A stretch of 64,000 nucleotides of DNA from Natrinema ejinorense (GCF_002494345.1 NZ_NXNI01000001.1:2914001-2978000), one strand, 5' to 3'; shown: positions 26,872 through 37,237, counted from the stretch's first letter. The notes: generated from the letters alone by a model not told the origin. A program made the numbers and translations.

Positions 26872-27861
26872 CTACCAGCGGTGGTGGACGTGTTCGAACA
26901 CGTACTCCTCGTAGACGTCCCGGACCGCGCCGTGAACCTGGTTCGAGAGCGGCGGCAGCTCCGAGGCGGCGGCGTTGCCGCGGACGTGGTCCGGCGAGGT
27001 CGTCCCCGGAATGACGGTCGAGACCGCGTCGTGGTCGAGGATCCACCGCAGCGTCAGCTCGGCCAGCGACAGCGTCTCGGGAACGTGGGGCTCGAGAGCC
27101 TCGACGGCGTCGTGGCCCGTCTCGTAGGGGACGCCCGCGAACGTCTCGCCGACGTCGAAGGCCTCGCCCTCGCGGTTGAAGTTGCGGTGGTCGTCCTCGG
27201 CGAACGTCTGGTCGCGCTCGAGCGCGCCGGTCAGCAGCCCCGAGGCGTACGGGACGCGGACGATGACGCCGACGTCGTTCTTGCGGGCCTGTTCGAAGAA
27301 CGACTCCCTGGGGCGCTGCCGGAACGGGTTGAAGATGAGCTGGACGGTCTCGACGACGTCGTACTCGATCGCCTTGAGCCCCTCCTCGACTTTCTCGACG
27401 CTGACCCCGGCGTGGGCGATCTTGCCCTCCTCTCGTAGCCGCTCGAGCGCCTCGAACGTCGACGGCTGGTAGTAGGCCGCCGTCGGCGGACAGTGCAACT
27501 GGAGGAGATCCAGCGTCTCCTCGCGGAGGTACTCCCGGCTCCGGTCGACGAACGTAGAGAGGCGGTCGTCGTCGTACCGGTCGGCCTCGTGGGGGTCGAG
27601 CCGTCGTCCCGCTTTCGTCGCGACGAACACGTCGTCGTGGGCGTCGCGCTCGTCGAGGACGTGGCCGATGTGGCGTTCGCTCCGGCCGTCGCCGTACACG
27701 TCCGCGGTGTCGACGAAATCGATCCCTGCGTCGATGGCAGCGCGGACGACGTCGCGGCCGGTCTCGTCGGCCACGTCGCCCCAATCGCCGCCGATGTTCC
27801 ACGTTCCGAGGCCGACTTCGGAGACGTGCGTTCCGGTCGAGCCGAGTCGTCGATCGTTCAT
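26872..27861 (-). CDS. Aldo/keto reductase
   Basis: The 329-aa TIM-barrel oxidoreductase uses NADPH to reduce carbonyls. The catalytic tetrad is visible: D in FVDTADVYGDG with the Tyr four residues on, K in VATKAG, and H in LLQLHCPP. The NADP phosphate loop is near IPGTTSPDHVRGN. The substrate is unknown. It is transcribed towards the Yip1-like gene (convergent). Confidence 0.93.
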   Translation of the reverse strand: MNDRRLGSTGTHVSEVGLGTWNIGGDWGDVADETGRDVVRAAIDAGIDFVDTADVYGDGRSERHIGHVLDERDAHDDVFVATKAGRRLDPHEADRYDDDRLSTFVDRSREYLREETLDLLQLHCPPTAAYYQPSTFEALERLREEGKIAHAGVSVEKVEEGLKAIEYDVVETVQLIFNPFRQRPRESFFEQARKNDVGVIVRVPYASGLLTGALERDQTFAEDDHRNFNREGEAFDVGETFAGVPYETGHDAVEALEPHVPETLSLAELTLRWILDHDAVSTVIPGTTSPDHVRGNAAASELPPLSNQVHGAVRDVYEEYVFEHVHHRW

Positions 27862-27933
27862 GTACGTTCGTACTCCCGAAGCGCCCTATGAGTTGGCCTG
27901 TCGGCAACGGCCGTCTCGAGAGACGGGACGTTC

Positions 27934-28503
27934 TCAGTTCCCGTCGTCGTACTCGTACTCCCGTTCGGGGTCCTCGACGCCCTCGGTTCGGGAGCCGACC
28001 CAGGCTCCCAGCGAGAGTCCGTAGACGAGATGGCCGGCGTGAAAGAGCGCGAGTTCGTCGGCCTCGAGGCGGATGTCGAGCAGTTCCTGTAGCATGACCT
28101 GGATGCCGAAGGCCGACAGGACCATGCCGTAGACCGAGCCCCAGACGAGCCCGCGCTGTTCGGGTTCGATGGACCGACCGGCGGTGTACAGGGAGAACAG
28201 TCCGCCGAAGAGCGCGCCCGAACTGACGCCGTAGAACAGGTGCAACGCGAGCCCCGCGATCGGATGGCCGTCGGGATCGTCGCCGGTGACGTACTGGGAC
28301 CAGAAGTTCGCCGACGGCGGCAGCGATCGCAGGAGCGGGAGGCGAAAGGCGGTCATGATCAGCGTCGCGACGAACCCGCCCTGTATCCCGCGGGCCACCG
28401 CGTCGGCGACGTGTTCCTCGCGGGAGTGGGCGTCGACGCCGCTGGTGTGCCCCTCCGTCTCGGTGATCGAGCGCAGGCGTCGTAATCGATCGGAGACAGC
28501 CAT
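27934..28503 (-). CDS. Membrane protein related to the 2.3-2.7 kb gene (DUF6789-like)
   Basis: The 189-aa protein has a 40-residue cytoplasmic lead and four helices. Histidines occur at equivalent places to the paralogue: LALHLFYGVSSGALFGG and FHAGHLVYGLSLGAWVG. This small-residue and His-Gly pattern is the basis for grouping it with the gene at 2272-2739. Its role is unknown. It lies 72 bases downstream of nothing on its strand and may be monocistronic. Confidence 0.75.
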   Translation of the reverse strand: MAVSDRLRRLRSITETEGHTSGVDAHSREEHVADAVARGIQGGFVATLIMTAFRLPLLRSLPPSANFWSQYVTGDDPDGHPIAGLALHLFYGVSSGALFGGLFSLYTAGRSIEPEQRGLVWGSVYGMVLSAFGIQVMLQELLDIRLEADELALFHAGHLVYGLSLGAWVGSRTEGVEDPEREYEYDDGN

Positions 28504-28690
28504 AGTACTCTCGATGACAGCGGTACCACGGACGGTCTCTTAATCGCTTGGCACGCTGTTTACTGCAGGCGGTCGTCTCCGAACTCGACGGCCGCTCGCA
28601 GCGCCACGACTGAGGCAACTGCGTCAACGGAACGTGGATCGTTGCGTCGACGACAACGTCCTTTTGCCCGCTCGGTTCGAACGACGGTCC

Positions 28691-29542
28691 ATGACAACTG
28701 TCGAGGCGAAACTCGAGGCCGCCCGCGATGACCTCGCGGCCCGCGACGGAGTCGTGATCGCCTTCTCCGGCGGGGTCGACTCGAGCGTGGTGGCCGCGCT
28801 CGCCCACGACGCCCTCGGCGAGGACGCGATCGCCTGTACCGCAAAGAGCGAGACGCTCCCCGCCGCCGAACTCGAGGACGCCAAGCGGGTCGCAAACGAG
28901 ATCGGCATCCGCCACGAGATCGTCTCCTTCTCGGAACTCGAGAGCGACGCCTTCGTCGAAAACGACGACGACCGCTGCTATCACTGCCGGACGATGCGAC
29001 TCGGCGAGATGCTCGAGACCGCCCGCGAACTCGGGGTCGGCACGGTCTGTGACGGGACCAACGCCGACGATCCGGGCGCGGGTCACCGGCCCGGTCTCCG
29101 GGCGGTCGACGAACTGGCCGTCCACTCGCCGCTGCTGGCCCACGACATCACGAAATCGGAGGTCCGCGAGATCGCCACCCGCTACGACCTGTCGGTCGCC
29201 GACAAGCCGTCAATGGCCTGTCTCTCCTCGAGAATCCCCACCGGCCTCGAGGTCACGGAGGACCGACTGACGCGGATCGAACGGGCCGAGGCGCTGCTCC
29301 GACAGTGGGGGTTCGATCAGTTCCGCGTCCGCGACCACGACGGCCTCGCCCGCATCGAGGTCGCACCCGACGAACTCGAGCGCGCCCTGGAACGGGAGTT
29401 CGTCGAGACGGTCCGCGCGGCGCTCTCGACGCTCGGTTTCGATCACGTCACGCTCGACCTCCACGGCTACCGGACCGGCAGCGTCAGTCCCGAAGCCGAC
29501 GAGGAGTCGGTTCCCGGGGCGAAGTCCTCGAGCGACGATTGA
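28691..29542 (+). CDS. larE: LarE-type sulfur transferase (PP-loop)
   Basis: The 283-aa protein has the PP-loop SGGVDSS (26-32) that adenylates its substrate, CYHC (C96, C99), and MACLSSR with C177. LarE matures the nickel-pincer nucleotide cofactor of lactate racemase by donating sulfur. Single-cysteine LarEs sacrifice that Cys, while three-cysteine forms use a [4Fe-4S] cluster. C96, C99 and C177 would suit the latter, which is inference. No larB, larC or larA is in the window. The ATG at 28691 is used. Confidence 0.9.
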   Translation: MTTVEAKLEAARDDLAARDGVVIAFSGGVDSSVVAALAHDALGEDAIACTAKSETLPAAELEDAKRVANEIGIRHEIVSFSELESDAFVENDDDRCYHCRTMRLGEMLETARELGVGTVCDGTNADDPGAGHRPGLRAVDELAVHSPLLAHDITKSEVREIATRYDLSVADKPSMACLSSRIPTGLEVTEDRLTRIERAEALLRQWGFDQFRVRDHDGLARIEVAPDELERALEREFVETVRAALSTLGFDHVTLDLHGYRTGSVSPEADEESVPGAKSSSDD

Positions 29543-29787
29543 CGACTCGCCGTCACCAATCGACGATGAAAATCGCCAGCCGATCACGGGACACGAACGA
29601 GGAACCGATCGCGAGAGAGCATCCGATTCGTCGTTCATCCGAATAACCCCACCTATAGCATACGTTCGTCCAGAATATAATCCTCTTTCGGGCATCGAAC
29701 CCACCAATGGTTGAGTAACTGGACTATCGTTCGATAATATTGCTCGTTGCGATACGAACGTAGCGGTCCGGTGGGTATGAGTGATCG

Positions 29788-30144
29788 ATGGAAGCCGACG
29801 TGCCGCTCGAGTGGAACACGGAAGAGTGTCGGAGCTATACGCCTGCCGACACGGACCGGGAACTGCAGTATCGGACGTATCTCCACGAATCAGGTGATCT
29901 GCGGCTGAAAGTCGCGCCCGCCTCGCTCGACGGTGCGGACCACCCCGGCTACACGTTGACGGCGACGAGCTATCCGGGGCTCGACCTCTCCGAGACGATG
30001 CAGGTCAGGACCGTCCTGACGTTCGAGCGGTGCGACCGGATCGCCGCCGAATTCATGGACCTCTTTTCGGCCAGCTACGACGGCCCCGGCTCGCTCGAGG
30101 ACGCGCTCGACTACGCCTACGAACGGACGCGTGAACACCGATAA
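29788..30144 (+). CDS. Hypothetical haloarchaeal protein
   Basis: The 118-aa protein alternates beta-rich segments (ELQYRTYLHESGDLRLKVAP, YTLTATSYPG, MQVRTVLTFERC) with a C-terminal helix (LEDALDYAYERTREH). The family is unknown to me but composition and codon use are clearly coding. An AT-rich block (CGATAATATTGC, about 29733) precedes it. The 29543-29787 spacer holds nothing else supported. Confidence 0.7.
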   Translation: MEADVPLEWNTEECRSYTPADTDRELQYRTYLHESGDLRLKVAPASLDGADHPGYTLTATSYPGLDLSETMQVRTVLTFERCDRIAAEFMDLFSASYDGPGSLEDALDYAYERTREHR

Positions 30145-30200
30145 CCGAACGATTCCGCGAGCTCGCTGGCGCGTTCGTCGACCCACCTCGAGTGTCCCCG

Positions 30201-30283
30201 GACGGACCGCTGTCGGGCAGTGCCGGCGATCCACGGACTCGTCCGCGGGGTCGCCGGTACATCGCTACAGGGGACCGTCTCAG
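30201..30283 (+). repeat. Stop-codon-associated palindrome, copy A
   Basis: This 83-base imperfect palindrome starts GACGGACCGCTGTC and ends CAGGGGACCGTCTCAG. CGGAC-TC-GTCCG forms the tip, and GCCGGCGATCC faces GGGTCGCCGG. Its right end contains the stop codon of the minus-strand universal stress gene. Its first 29 bases differ from copy B at a single position. Confidence 0.8.
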
Positions 30284-30699
30284 CGGATGACGGTAACCGG
30301 GACCGGGGACCGTCGGACGATCGTTTCCGCGACGCTGCCGAGCAGGACGCGGGAGAGACCGGCACGGCCGTGGCTTCCGATGACGATGTGCTCGATGTCG
30401 TCGTTCTCCTCCGCGAACGAGACGACCTCGCGTGCGGGCTTCCCGACGGCGGTTTCGGTCCGAAACTCCCTATCGGGATCGCCGATCAGGTCCGAAATCT
30501 CCTTCGGGAGTTCCGTGGAGACCTTCTCCTCTCGCTCCCGAAAGATCTCCTGGGCCAGTTTGATCCCGGCCCCCGTCGATCCCTCCGCCGCTTCGATCAC
30601 ACGCAACAGGACGATCTCTTGGTCCGGATAGGTCGTAAACGCGTGTTCGACCGCTTCCTGTGCGGGCGCGGAGCCGTCGTACGCGACGAGTATTGCCAT
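30280..30699 (-). CDS. Universal stress protein (UspA family)
   Basis: The 139-aa protein has the UspA alpha/beta fold: MAILVAYDGSAPAQEA at the start and the ATP-binding signature GSHGRAGLSRVLLGSVAE with RSPVPV at the end. It is therefore probably an ATP-binding form. The ATG at 30699 is chosen; the longer frame is junk-like. Its stop codon lies inside the palindromic repeat copy A. Confidence 0.9.
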   Translation of the reverse strand: MAILVAYDGSAPAQEAVEHAFTTYPDQEIVLLRVIEAAEGSTGAGIKLAQEIFREREEKVSTELPKEISDLIGDPDREFRTETAVGKPAREVVSFAEENDDIEHIVIGSHGRAGLSRVLLGSVAETIVRRSPVPVTVIR

Positions 30700-30875
30700 A
30701 CCTGTGATCGACCGTTCGGAAGCATAAACCCGCCCGATACTTCCCGCTCGAGTCGTGGCGACAGTCGGTCCCCCGTCATCGGACGACACATCGGACCCAC
30801 TGCCGACCGCGAGCGGCCGGGTTGAACGAGACTCGAGCGGCCGTCGTCGCCGACTGCTCGAGGGAGTCGCACCGA

Positions 30876-31976
30876 TCAAACGTCGTCCTCGAACCCGTCC
30901 TCGAATCGGAACGTTCCGTTTCGCTGGACCACTTCGCCGTCGACTTCGATGAACGAATCTTCGCTCATGTCGACGATCATATCGACGTGGACGGCGGAGT
31001 CGTTGGTCTCGTTGCCCTCACCGACGGTGTCGTCGTAGGCCCGGCCGACGGCCATGTGGACGGTGTCGCCCATTTTCTCGTCGAAGAGCATGTTGTAGGT
31101 GAACTGGTCGATGTCGCGATTCATCCCGATGCCGAGTTCGCCGAGTCGACGCGCGCCGTCGTCGGTGTTGAGCACTTCCGTCAGCACGTCCTCGTTCTTC
31201 GCTGCCGAGTGGGAGACGACCTCGCCACCCTCGAACTCGAGGGACACATCGGTGATCTCCCGGCCCTGGTGGTACAGCGGCATGTCGAAGAGGACCTCGC
31301 CCTCGACGCTGTCGGGCTGGGGTGCGGTGAAGACCTCGCCGCCGGGGAGGTTGTGTTCGCCGTGGTCGTTGATCGTCGGATTGCCGTCGATCGACATCGT
31401 CACGTCGGTCGTGTCGCCGCTCTTGATCCGGATCTCTTCGGCGGGATCCATGAGCTCGACCATGTGCTCCTGGTGTTCGCGCTGTGCCTCCCAGTCCTTG
31501 TTGACGGCATCCCAGACGAAGTTCTCGTACCCTTCCGTGCTCATCTCGGCGAGTTGGGCGTTGGCCGGCGCGGGGTACTGGGTGAGACACCAGCGCTTTG
31601 AGAGCCGTTCCTCGAGGATCGGGCGCTGGGCCTGCTGGTAGGCGGCACTGGTTTCGGGATCGACGTCGCTGGTCTGGGTAACGTTGTCCGTGGCGCGGAT
31701 GGCGATGTAGACGTCGGTGTTCTGAATGAGCGCGAGTTCGTGTTCCGGCGTGTCGAACTCGTCGTCAGCGGCCCGGAGATACGCACGCTGTTGGCGTTTC
31801 CCGGTTCGCTGGCTCGTCGTGATCGGGTTCGCTCCCCGATCCCCGATCACTTCATGGAGGGCAACGACCAGGTCCTCTGCGACTGGGTGGGCGTCGACGA
31901 CGACGTTGTCGCCTTCCTCCAGGTCGACCGAGTGATTGGCGATGATCTCAGCGTGTTCGCGGATTCGCGGGTCCAT
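30876..31976 (-). CDS. M29-family aminopeptidase
   Basis: The 366-aa enzyme resembles thermophilic aminopeptidases (AmpS/PepS): N-terminal domain with GDNVVVDAHPVAEDLVVAL, then metal-ligand region LPGGEVFTAPQPDSVEG, H and E around VSHSAAKNE, and LGELGIGMN, a typical M29 segment. It should be a cytosolic metal-dependent aminopeptidase. The ATG at 31976 (MDPRIREHAE) is used; the upstream open frame crosses a poly-A stretch and is not coding-like. Confidence 0.9.
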   Translation of the reverse strand: MDPRIREHAEIIANHSVDLEEGDNVVVDAHPVAEDLVVALHEVIGDRGANPITTSQRTGKRQQRAYLRAADDEFDTPEHELALIQNTDVYIAIRATDNVTQTSDVDPETSAAYQQAQRPILEERLSKRWCLTQYPAPANAQLAEMSTEGYENFVWDAVNKDWEAQREHQEHMVELMDPAEEIRIKSGDTTDVTMSIDGNPTINDHGEHNLPGGEVFTAPQPDSVEGEVLFDMPLYHQGREITDVSLEFEGGEVVSHSAAKNEDVLTEVLNTDDGARRLGELGIGMNRDIDQFTYNMLFDEKMGDTVHMAVGRAYDDTVGEGNETNDSAVHVDMIVDMSEDSFIEVDGEVVQRNGTFRFEDGFEDDV

Positions 31977-32048
31977 GCCCCGGTATTTGCGGGGGGAGGA
32001 AAAAACGGTTCGTGATGAGGAACGTACCGATCGACCCGCCTCGAGCGC

Positions 32049-32130
32049 TACGGTTTGCTGTCCCGATGTCCCGGTGGGTCCGCAGGGCGGTCCCGGTCCC
32101 ACCCGCACTGACGGACAGGAGACCGTATCA
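32049..32130 (+). repeat. Stop-codon-associated palindrome, copy C
   Basis: A divergent member: TACGGTTTGCTGTC (32049-32062) faces GACAGGAGACCGTA (32114-32127), pairing at 12 of 14 positions. The interior is GC-rich with CGGTGGGTCCG and CGGTCCCACCCG opposing. The right end abuts the stop codon (32128-32130) of the minus-strand membrane protein. Confidence 0.65.
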
Positions 32131-33201
32131 GTCGACCGCCCATCCGTATTCGTCCGTTCCGGCCGTTCTGTGGCCGTCCTCTCCCGCGTCGGGACCGTCG
32201 CCATCGAGGCGCGTCTGAAAGAACGAGACGGTCGCAGCGGTCAGCACCAGCGCGAGTGGTGCCGACCCGAGCAACGCGAGCAGGAAGCCCGCGCCGCCGA
32301 CGCTCACGAACAGGGAGATGAAAAACGAGGAGACGACCCCGACGACGACGTGCCAGAACGCGAAGCTGAGGACCGGCCCGCCTGCGGTGGTAAGCCCAAC
32401 GGATCGGCGAAACGCCTCGAGGAACGGGGTATCGTCGACGACGAACAGGAACGGGACGGGATAAAAGACGTAGCCGAGGATCACGACCGCTGGAAACGCG
32501 AGGACGATGAGGAGCGGGGGCGGGACGAGAACGAGGGGTGCTAGTAGCAGTAGGACCGCACCGAACACGACGAGATTGTACAGCACGAATCGCGGCGCGT
32601 AGGTGACGACACACGAGCCGAGGGCGATCGGCTCGCTGCGGAGTCGCCGATCGATGCCGCCGACGTACGCCGCCATCAGGATTCCCGAAAGCACCGCGTA
32701 CGCGGCGAGCGTGAGGCCGATCCAGACCATCGTCTGGGTACCGATCGCCTCGAGCGGACCACCGACGGTTTCGACGGGCGTTTCGATCATCAGGTCGGTC
32801 CCGCCGGAGCCGGCCGATCCGGTAGGGGTCGTCGCTCCGCCGCTCGGTGTCGACTCGCCGAACGAGGGGGAGCCGAACGGCTCGTCACGCGGCGATCGCG
32901 TGGTCACGCGCGGGGGATCCGGCGGCTTGGCGAACCGCCACAGGGTCACCAGCGGGCTCGGCAACAGCAGTTCGAGGTTGATCGAGAACCCGCTCCCCGC
33001 GGGGCCGAGCGCTCGTCGCACCTTCTCGAACTCGAGCAGCGAGACGATCAGGGGCACGACGGCGAACGGCCAGAGATCGTCGAATCGGTCGATGATGCGA
33101 GAGACGTGGTGCGCGAACGGGCCCGAGTCGCCACTCGAGCCGTCGACGGCCGTCGACGGGCCGTCGTCGGGAGGAGGTCCGGTATCCGGGGCGGGAACCA
33201 T
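32128..33201 (-). CDS. Large membrane protein of unknown function
   Basis: The 357-aa protein has a proline-rich lead, a first hydrophobic segment (LWPFAVVPLIVSLLEF), a long Pro/Ser/Gly/Thr loop and then about six helices. FLEAFRRSVGLTTAGGPVLSF connects helices in the way seen in haloarchaeal DUF7847/glycerophosphoryl-diesterase-membrane-like proteins. No catalytic motif. The ATG at 33201 (MVPAPDTG) is selected. Confidence 0.75.
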   Translation of the reverse strand: MVPAPDTGPPPDDGPSTAVDGSSGDSGPFAHHVSRIIDRFDDLWPFAVVPLIVSLLEFEKVRRALGPAGSGFSINLELLLPSPLVTLWRFAKPPDPPRVTTRSPRDEPFGSPSFGESTPSGGATTPTGSAGSGGTDLMIETPVETVGGPLEAIGTQTMVWIGLTLAAYAVLSGILMAAYVGGIDRRLRSEPIALGSCVVTYAPRFVLYNLVVFGAVLLLLAPLVLVPPPLLIVLAFPAVVILGYVFYPVPFLFVVDDTPFLEAFRRSVGLTTAGGPVLSFAFWHVVVGVVSSFFISLFVSVGGAGFLLALLGSAPLALVLTAATVSFFQTRLDGDGPDAGEDGHRTAGTDEYGWAVD

Positions 33202-33328
33202 ACGTCGCGATACAAATGACGTACAATTGAACGTTTCGCTTGGTGTGATCCGTGACACGAGGCGATGCCGAGGTCGAGCCACGGGGTCGATCCGTGTGTG
33301 GTGAAGCCGGCCGGACGACGAGACTCGC

Positions 33329-34570
33329 TTAGCGAGTATCCGACGGTGCCCACGCGTCGAACGTGACGGCCAGATCCCGCCCGAATTGTCGAGCATTCGC
33401 CGGTGTCACGGGGTCCATCGCCGTTCCGACGTAGGGAACCTCGAGCGTGACGGCCGGCTCGGCACCCAGCCGCGAACAGTAGCGCTCGAAGGTGTGCAGC
33501 AGTCCCGACTGGCCGTCGAAACTCGCCAGTCCGACGCCCGGGCTCGCATCGTAGGTGAGCGTCGGTTCAGTCCCGCTGGCGCGGTCCCGGGTCACGTCCT
33601 CGAGTCGCCCCGCGAGCCCCCGTAGTTCGGCGCTCGCGGCCGTCGGCTCGGTCACGAAGAACGGCCGGTCGTTGATATCGCCGCCCCATTTGAACGGGCA
33701 GTGGAAATCGATCGCGAGCGTCGGAGACTCGAGTCTCCGCAGGTCGTCGGCGATCGCCGACGTGGTCGGATACAGCGGCGCGAGGTCGGCGATGGCGTTC
33801 GCGTCGACGTAATCCCGGTTGTGATCGTGGGGTGCGCGGTGTTTCCCCGAATCGCCGCGTTCGACGCCGTCGAGGTCGCCGAACGGGTAGGCGTGGACGC
33901 GATGGGTCTCGAGCAGCGATCCCGCCGCCTCGCTCTCGAGGAGTTCCCGGAGGACGCCCTCGAGGACGTAGGAGGCCGTCGATTCGCAGGCGTGGTGGCG
34001 AGCCGCGAGCGCGACGTGGTGGTCGGCATCGGATGGACCGAGACGCACGACCGGGACGTCTCGGCCGCCCGCAGTCGTCGTCAGCGTCTCGACGGATAGC
34101 CGGGGGTCGGACTCGTACTCGAACGCGAACGCGTCGAAATCGGCGCGCTGATACGGAAACGACAGCGCGAACTGCGCCTGCTCGTCGGCGTCGAACGCGT
34201 ACCGGAACGCCGTCGCGTCGATGCGATGGTCGGCACCGAGCCAGTGCCACTCGCTCCACGCGCCGTTCCCGATCGGACCGCCACAGGGCGTGGCCGTTCG
34301 CACTGCCGGCCCGCGGGGGCCGACCACCTCGTCGTGGGGAAACTCGATTCGGAGCGGCTGGTCCACATCGCTCTCGACGTCGACGTACCAGTAGAACCAC
34401 TGCTGGGTCGAATCCCGGGTCTCGGGTTCGAGTCGAATCGTGTCGCCGTCGACCTCGAGGACGCGACCGTTGCCGCCGGGGTGGGTGGTCCGAAGCGTCA
34501 CGCTTCCGTCGATCGTTTCGTGATCGGAAACCGTGCCAGCGGGGGTTCCCGTCGCCGTATCCGTCTCCAT
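33329..34570 (-). CDS. M14-family zinc carboxypeptidase (cytosolic type)
   Basis: The 413-aa protein has an N-terminal beta domain (1-160) like that of cytosolic carboxypeptidases, then the M14 catalytic domain. The zinc ligands are visible as H193-x-x-E196 (RHHACES) and H290 (AIDFHCP), with NRDY at 251-254 and the catalytic Glu in TLEVPYVG near 388. There is no signal peptide, so it acts inside the cell on peptides or protein tails. The ATG at 34570 is used; the divergent regulator starts about 20 bases away. Confidence 0.88.
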   Translation of the reverse strand: METDTATGTPAGTVSDHETIDGSVTLRTTHPGGNGRVLEVDGDTIRLEPETRDSTQQWFYWYVDVESDVDQPLRIEFPHDEVVGPRGPAVRTATPCGGPIGNGAWSEWHWLGADHRIDATAFRYAFDADEQAQFALSFPYQRADFDAFAFEYESDPRLSVETLTTTAGGRDVPVVRLGPSDADHHVALAARHHACESTASYVLEGVLRELLESEAAGSLLETHRVHAYPFGDLDGVERGDSGKHRAPHDHNRDYVDANAIADLAPLYPTTSAIADDLRRLESPTLAIDFHCPFKWGGDINDRPFFVTEPTAASAELRGLAGRLEDVTRDRASGTEPTLTYDASPGVGLASFDGQSGLLHTFERYCSRLGAEPAVTLEVPYVGTAMDPVTPANARQFGRDLAVTFDAWAPSDTR

Positions 34571-34589
34571 ACGGGACCTGTCGGAGTTG

Positions 34590-34895
34590 GTGGACGTAAG
34601 TGGCCGGCCGTCGCGCGAGCAGGTGGCCGTTTTGGCCCATCTCGAGGAGCGCGGGCCGATCTCGAAGAAGGGCCTCATCGATTTCGGCCGGACGGCGGCG
34701 CTCCCCTTCCTCGCGGACCACGATGCGAGCAACGCGAAAGCCGAGTATCGGCTGCTCGACAGCCACGTCCTCGAGCCGCTGGTGGCGGATGGCTACGTGG
34801 AACTCGAGGCCGTGGGTCGCCGGAAACGCGTTCACCTCACCGACCAGGGTGTCGACACGTTGCGAGCGTTCCAGTACGTGCTCGACGAGCAGTGA
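34590..34895 (+). CDS. Winged-helix regulator or DNA-binding protein
   Basis: The protein (about 101 aa from GTG 34590; TTG at 34587 and a longer GTG start at 34533 are alternatives, and the last would overlap the M14 gene) has one winged helix: [40 protein letters not shown] and a wing ending VHLTDQG. The absence of a good ATG makes the start uncertain. Divergent placement suggests it may control the M14 gene. Confidence 0.65.
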   Translation: MDVSGRPSREQVAVLAHLEERGPISKKGLIDFGRTAALPFLADHDASNAKAEYRLLDSHVLEPLVADGYVELEAVGRRKRVHLTDQGVDTLRAFQYVLDEQ

Positions 34896-34944
34896 CGGCG
34901 CGACTGCCGCCGACTATTTCACTCACAACGGGGAACAGGTTCCC

Positions 34945-35961
<1,017 letters not shown>

Positions 35962-35976
35962 GGTGGGACGGTCGGC

Positions 35977-36123
35977 TTACCGATCCCCACGCATCCCGTC
36001 GCGGAACTCGAGGACGGTCCGCCGGAGGAGGAGATAGGCGAAGAAGACCAACCCGAGCAAGATCAGGACGACCGCGATGATGACCGGATCGTCGGGGAGG
36101 AGACCGGTGATGAGGTCCAGCAT
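35977..36123 (-). CDS. 48-aa single-span membrane protein
   Basis: A complete small gene: MLDLITGLLPDDPVIIAVV leads into a long hydrophobic helix ending FAYLLLRR, then TVLEFRDGMRGDR. The positive charges after the helix predict an N-out, C-in topology. It is convergent with threonine aldolase. A perfect 7-bp inverted repeat lies 14 bases upstream of its start. Function unknown. Confidence 0.65.
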   Translation of the reverse strand: MLDLITGLLPDDPVIIAVVLILLGLVFFAYLLLRRTVLEFRDGMRGDR

Positions 36124-36136
36124 ACGCGTCGAGTAC

Positions 36137-36157
36137 ACTGTTAGTGTGGTTAACAGT
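36137..36157 (-). promoter_or_regulatory. Inverted repeat upstream of the 48-aa membrane protein
   Basis: ACTGTTA (36137-36143) and TAACAGT (36151-36157) are perfect reverse complements around a 7-base centre, 14-34 bases before the minus-strand ATG at 36123. This is where an operator overlapping a haloarchaeal promoter would lie. The rest of the gap to 36557 shows no supported gene on either strand. Confidence 0.4.
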
Positions 36158-36557
36158 TTCGACCTCGGATGGTGGAATCCGGCCCTTCTTCGCTAACTAA
36201 AACCTCGATTTCAGCTTGCGCTGACTATAACGTCGGCCGGGTCGTCCGTCGATATGTGCCTCGATCGTCGGCCCGCCTCCCTCCCCGTTTCGAGGGCCGG
36301 CCTCGAGATCGGGGCCAGCTGCCCGAATCGTCCCACCGCCGATCACGCTGTCCGTGGATCCGTTCGCCTCTGACAGCCGAACTCCCACGGTCGCTCTCCG
36401 TTCGCCGGTCTCCCACCCGACGTCCCCGCTGGCGCTGCCCTCGAGTCGGGATGGCTCCGCTACCCGTCGAACACGAGCCACACGCCGGCTGAGAGTGCCA
36501 CTGGAAGCTCCTACTCGCCGTCGCTCGACGTTCCGAGCGTTCGCTGACTCGCATCCC

Positions 36558-37085
36558 TTACTCCGTCCCGGTCCGAACGTCGAACGTCTCGAGGACGGTT
36601 CCGTTTGGCTCGCGAATCGCTCCCTCGAGTCCGCCTGTTCCGCCGGCCGACGGCTCGAGGGTAGCGAACCCCGGTCGATTCCCGCGCGGATCGGCGTGGC
36701 TGCCGGGGTTGAGCAGGACGGTGTCCTCGGTCTCGACGACCGTCGGCCGGTGGCTGTGCCCGAAGACGACGACGTCCGCACCTCGCGAACGGCCGAACAT
36801 CGCGAGTCCGGTCTCGCCGCCGTCCCGGCGGTGCGTGACGGCGATTCGGACGCCACCCGCCTCGACGACGCGGGCCGTCGGCAGACGGTCGCGTACCGCC
36901 GCACTATCGGCGTTTCCGTGGACCGCGAGCAGGCGATCACACTCCCGTTGGAAGGCCTCCAGTGCCGTCTCGCTGGTAAAGTCACCCGCGTGAACGACGG
37001 TGTCAGCTTCGCGGGCCGCGGTCACGGCCGCTCCGTCGAGTTCGTGGCCCCGGCTGCTGTGCGTGTCCGAGAAGATCGCGATCAT
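36558..37085 (-). CDS. MJ0936/YfcE-type metallophosphoesterase
   Basis: The 175-aa protein shows the calcineurin-like metal motifs in order: FSDTHS (D-x-H), HAGDFTS (GD), HGNAD (GNxD), VTHR and FGHSHRP (GHxH). It should be a small dimeric phosphodiesterase; the substrate is unknown. The ATG at 37085 (MIAIFSDTH) is the natural start. It is divergent from the CDF transporter. Confidence 0.93.
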   Translation of the reverse strand: MIAIFSDTHSSRGHELDGAAVTAAREADTVVHAGDFTSETALEAFQRECDRLLAVHGNADSAAVRDRLPTARVVEAGGVRIAVTHRRDGGETGLAMFGRSRGADVVVFGHSHRPTVVETEDTVLLNPGSHADPRGNRPGFATLEPSAGGTGGLEGAIREPNGTVLETFDVRTGTE

Positions 37086-37237
37086 GGTCGACGTTCGCTC
37101 GGCACTGACAGGTTCCTTTCGGATGCGATCGCCACTGCGGACCGGTCGGGTGCTGAAGCCAGCGATGGCTCCAAACTGCGGAGCGGCGGCTCTAGAACCG
37201 CTTACACTTTTAGGGGGCCCCTTCGTAGTCGCCGTCG

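Noticed and set aside
26720-29143. An 807-codon open frame on the minus strand
   Set aside because: It spans three unrelated genes including the opposite strand of larE and is Arg-rich without any fold.
36158-36557. A gene in the 400-base gap before the phosphoesterase
   Set aside because: All frames give low-complexity Arg/Ser/Pro products, with no start region or recognisable protein.
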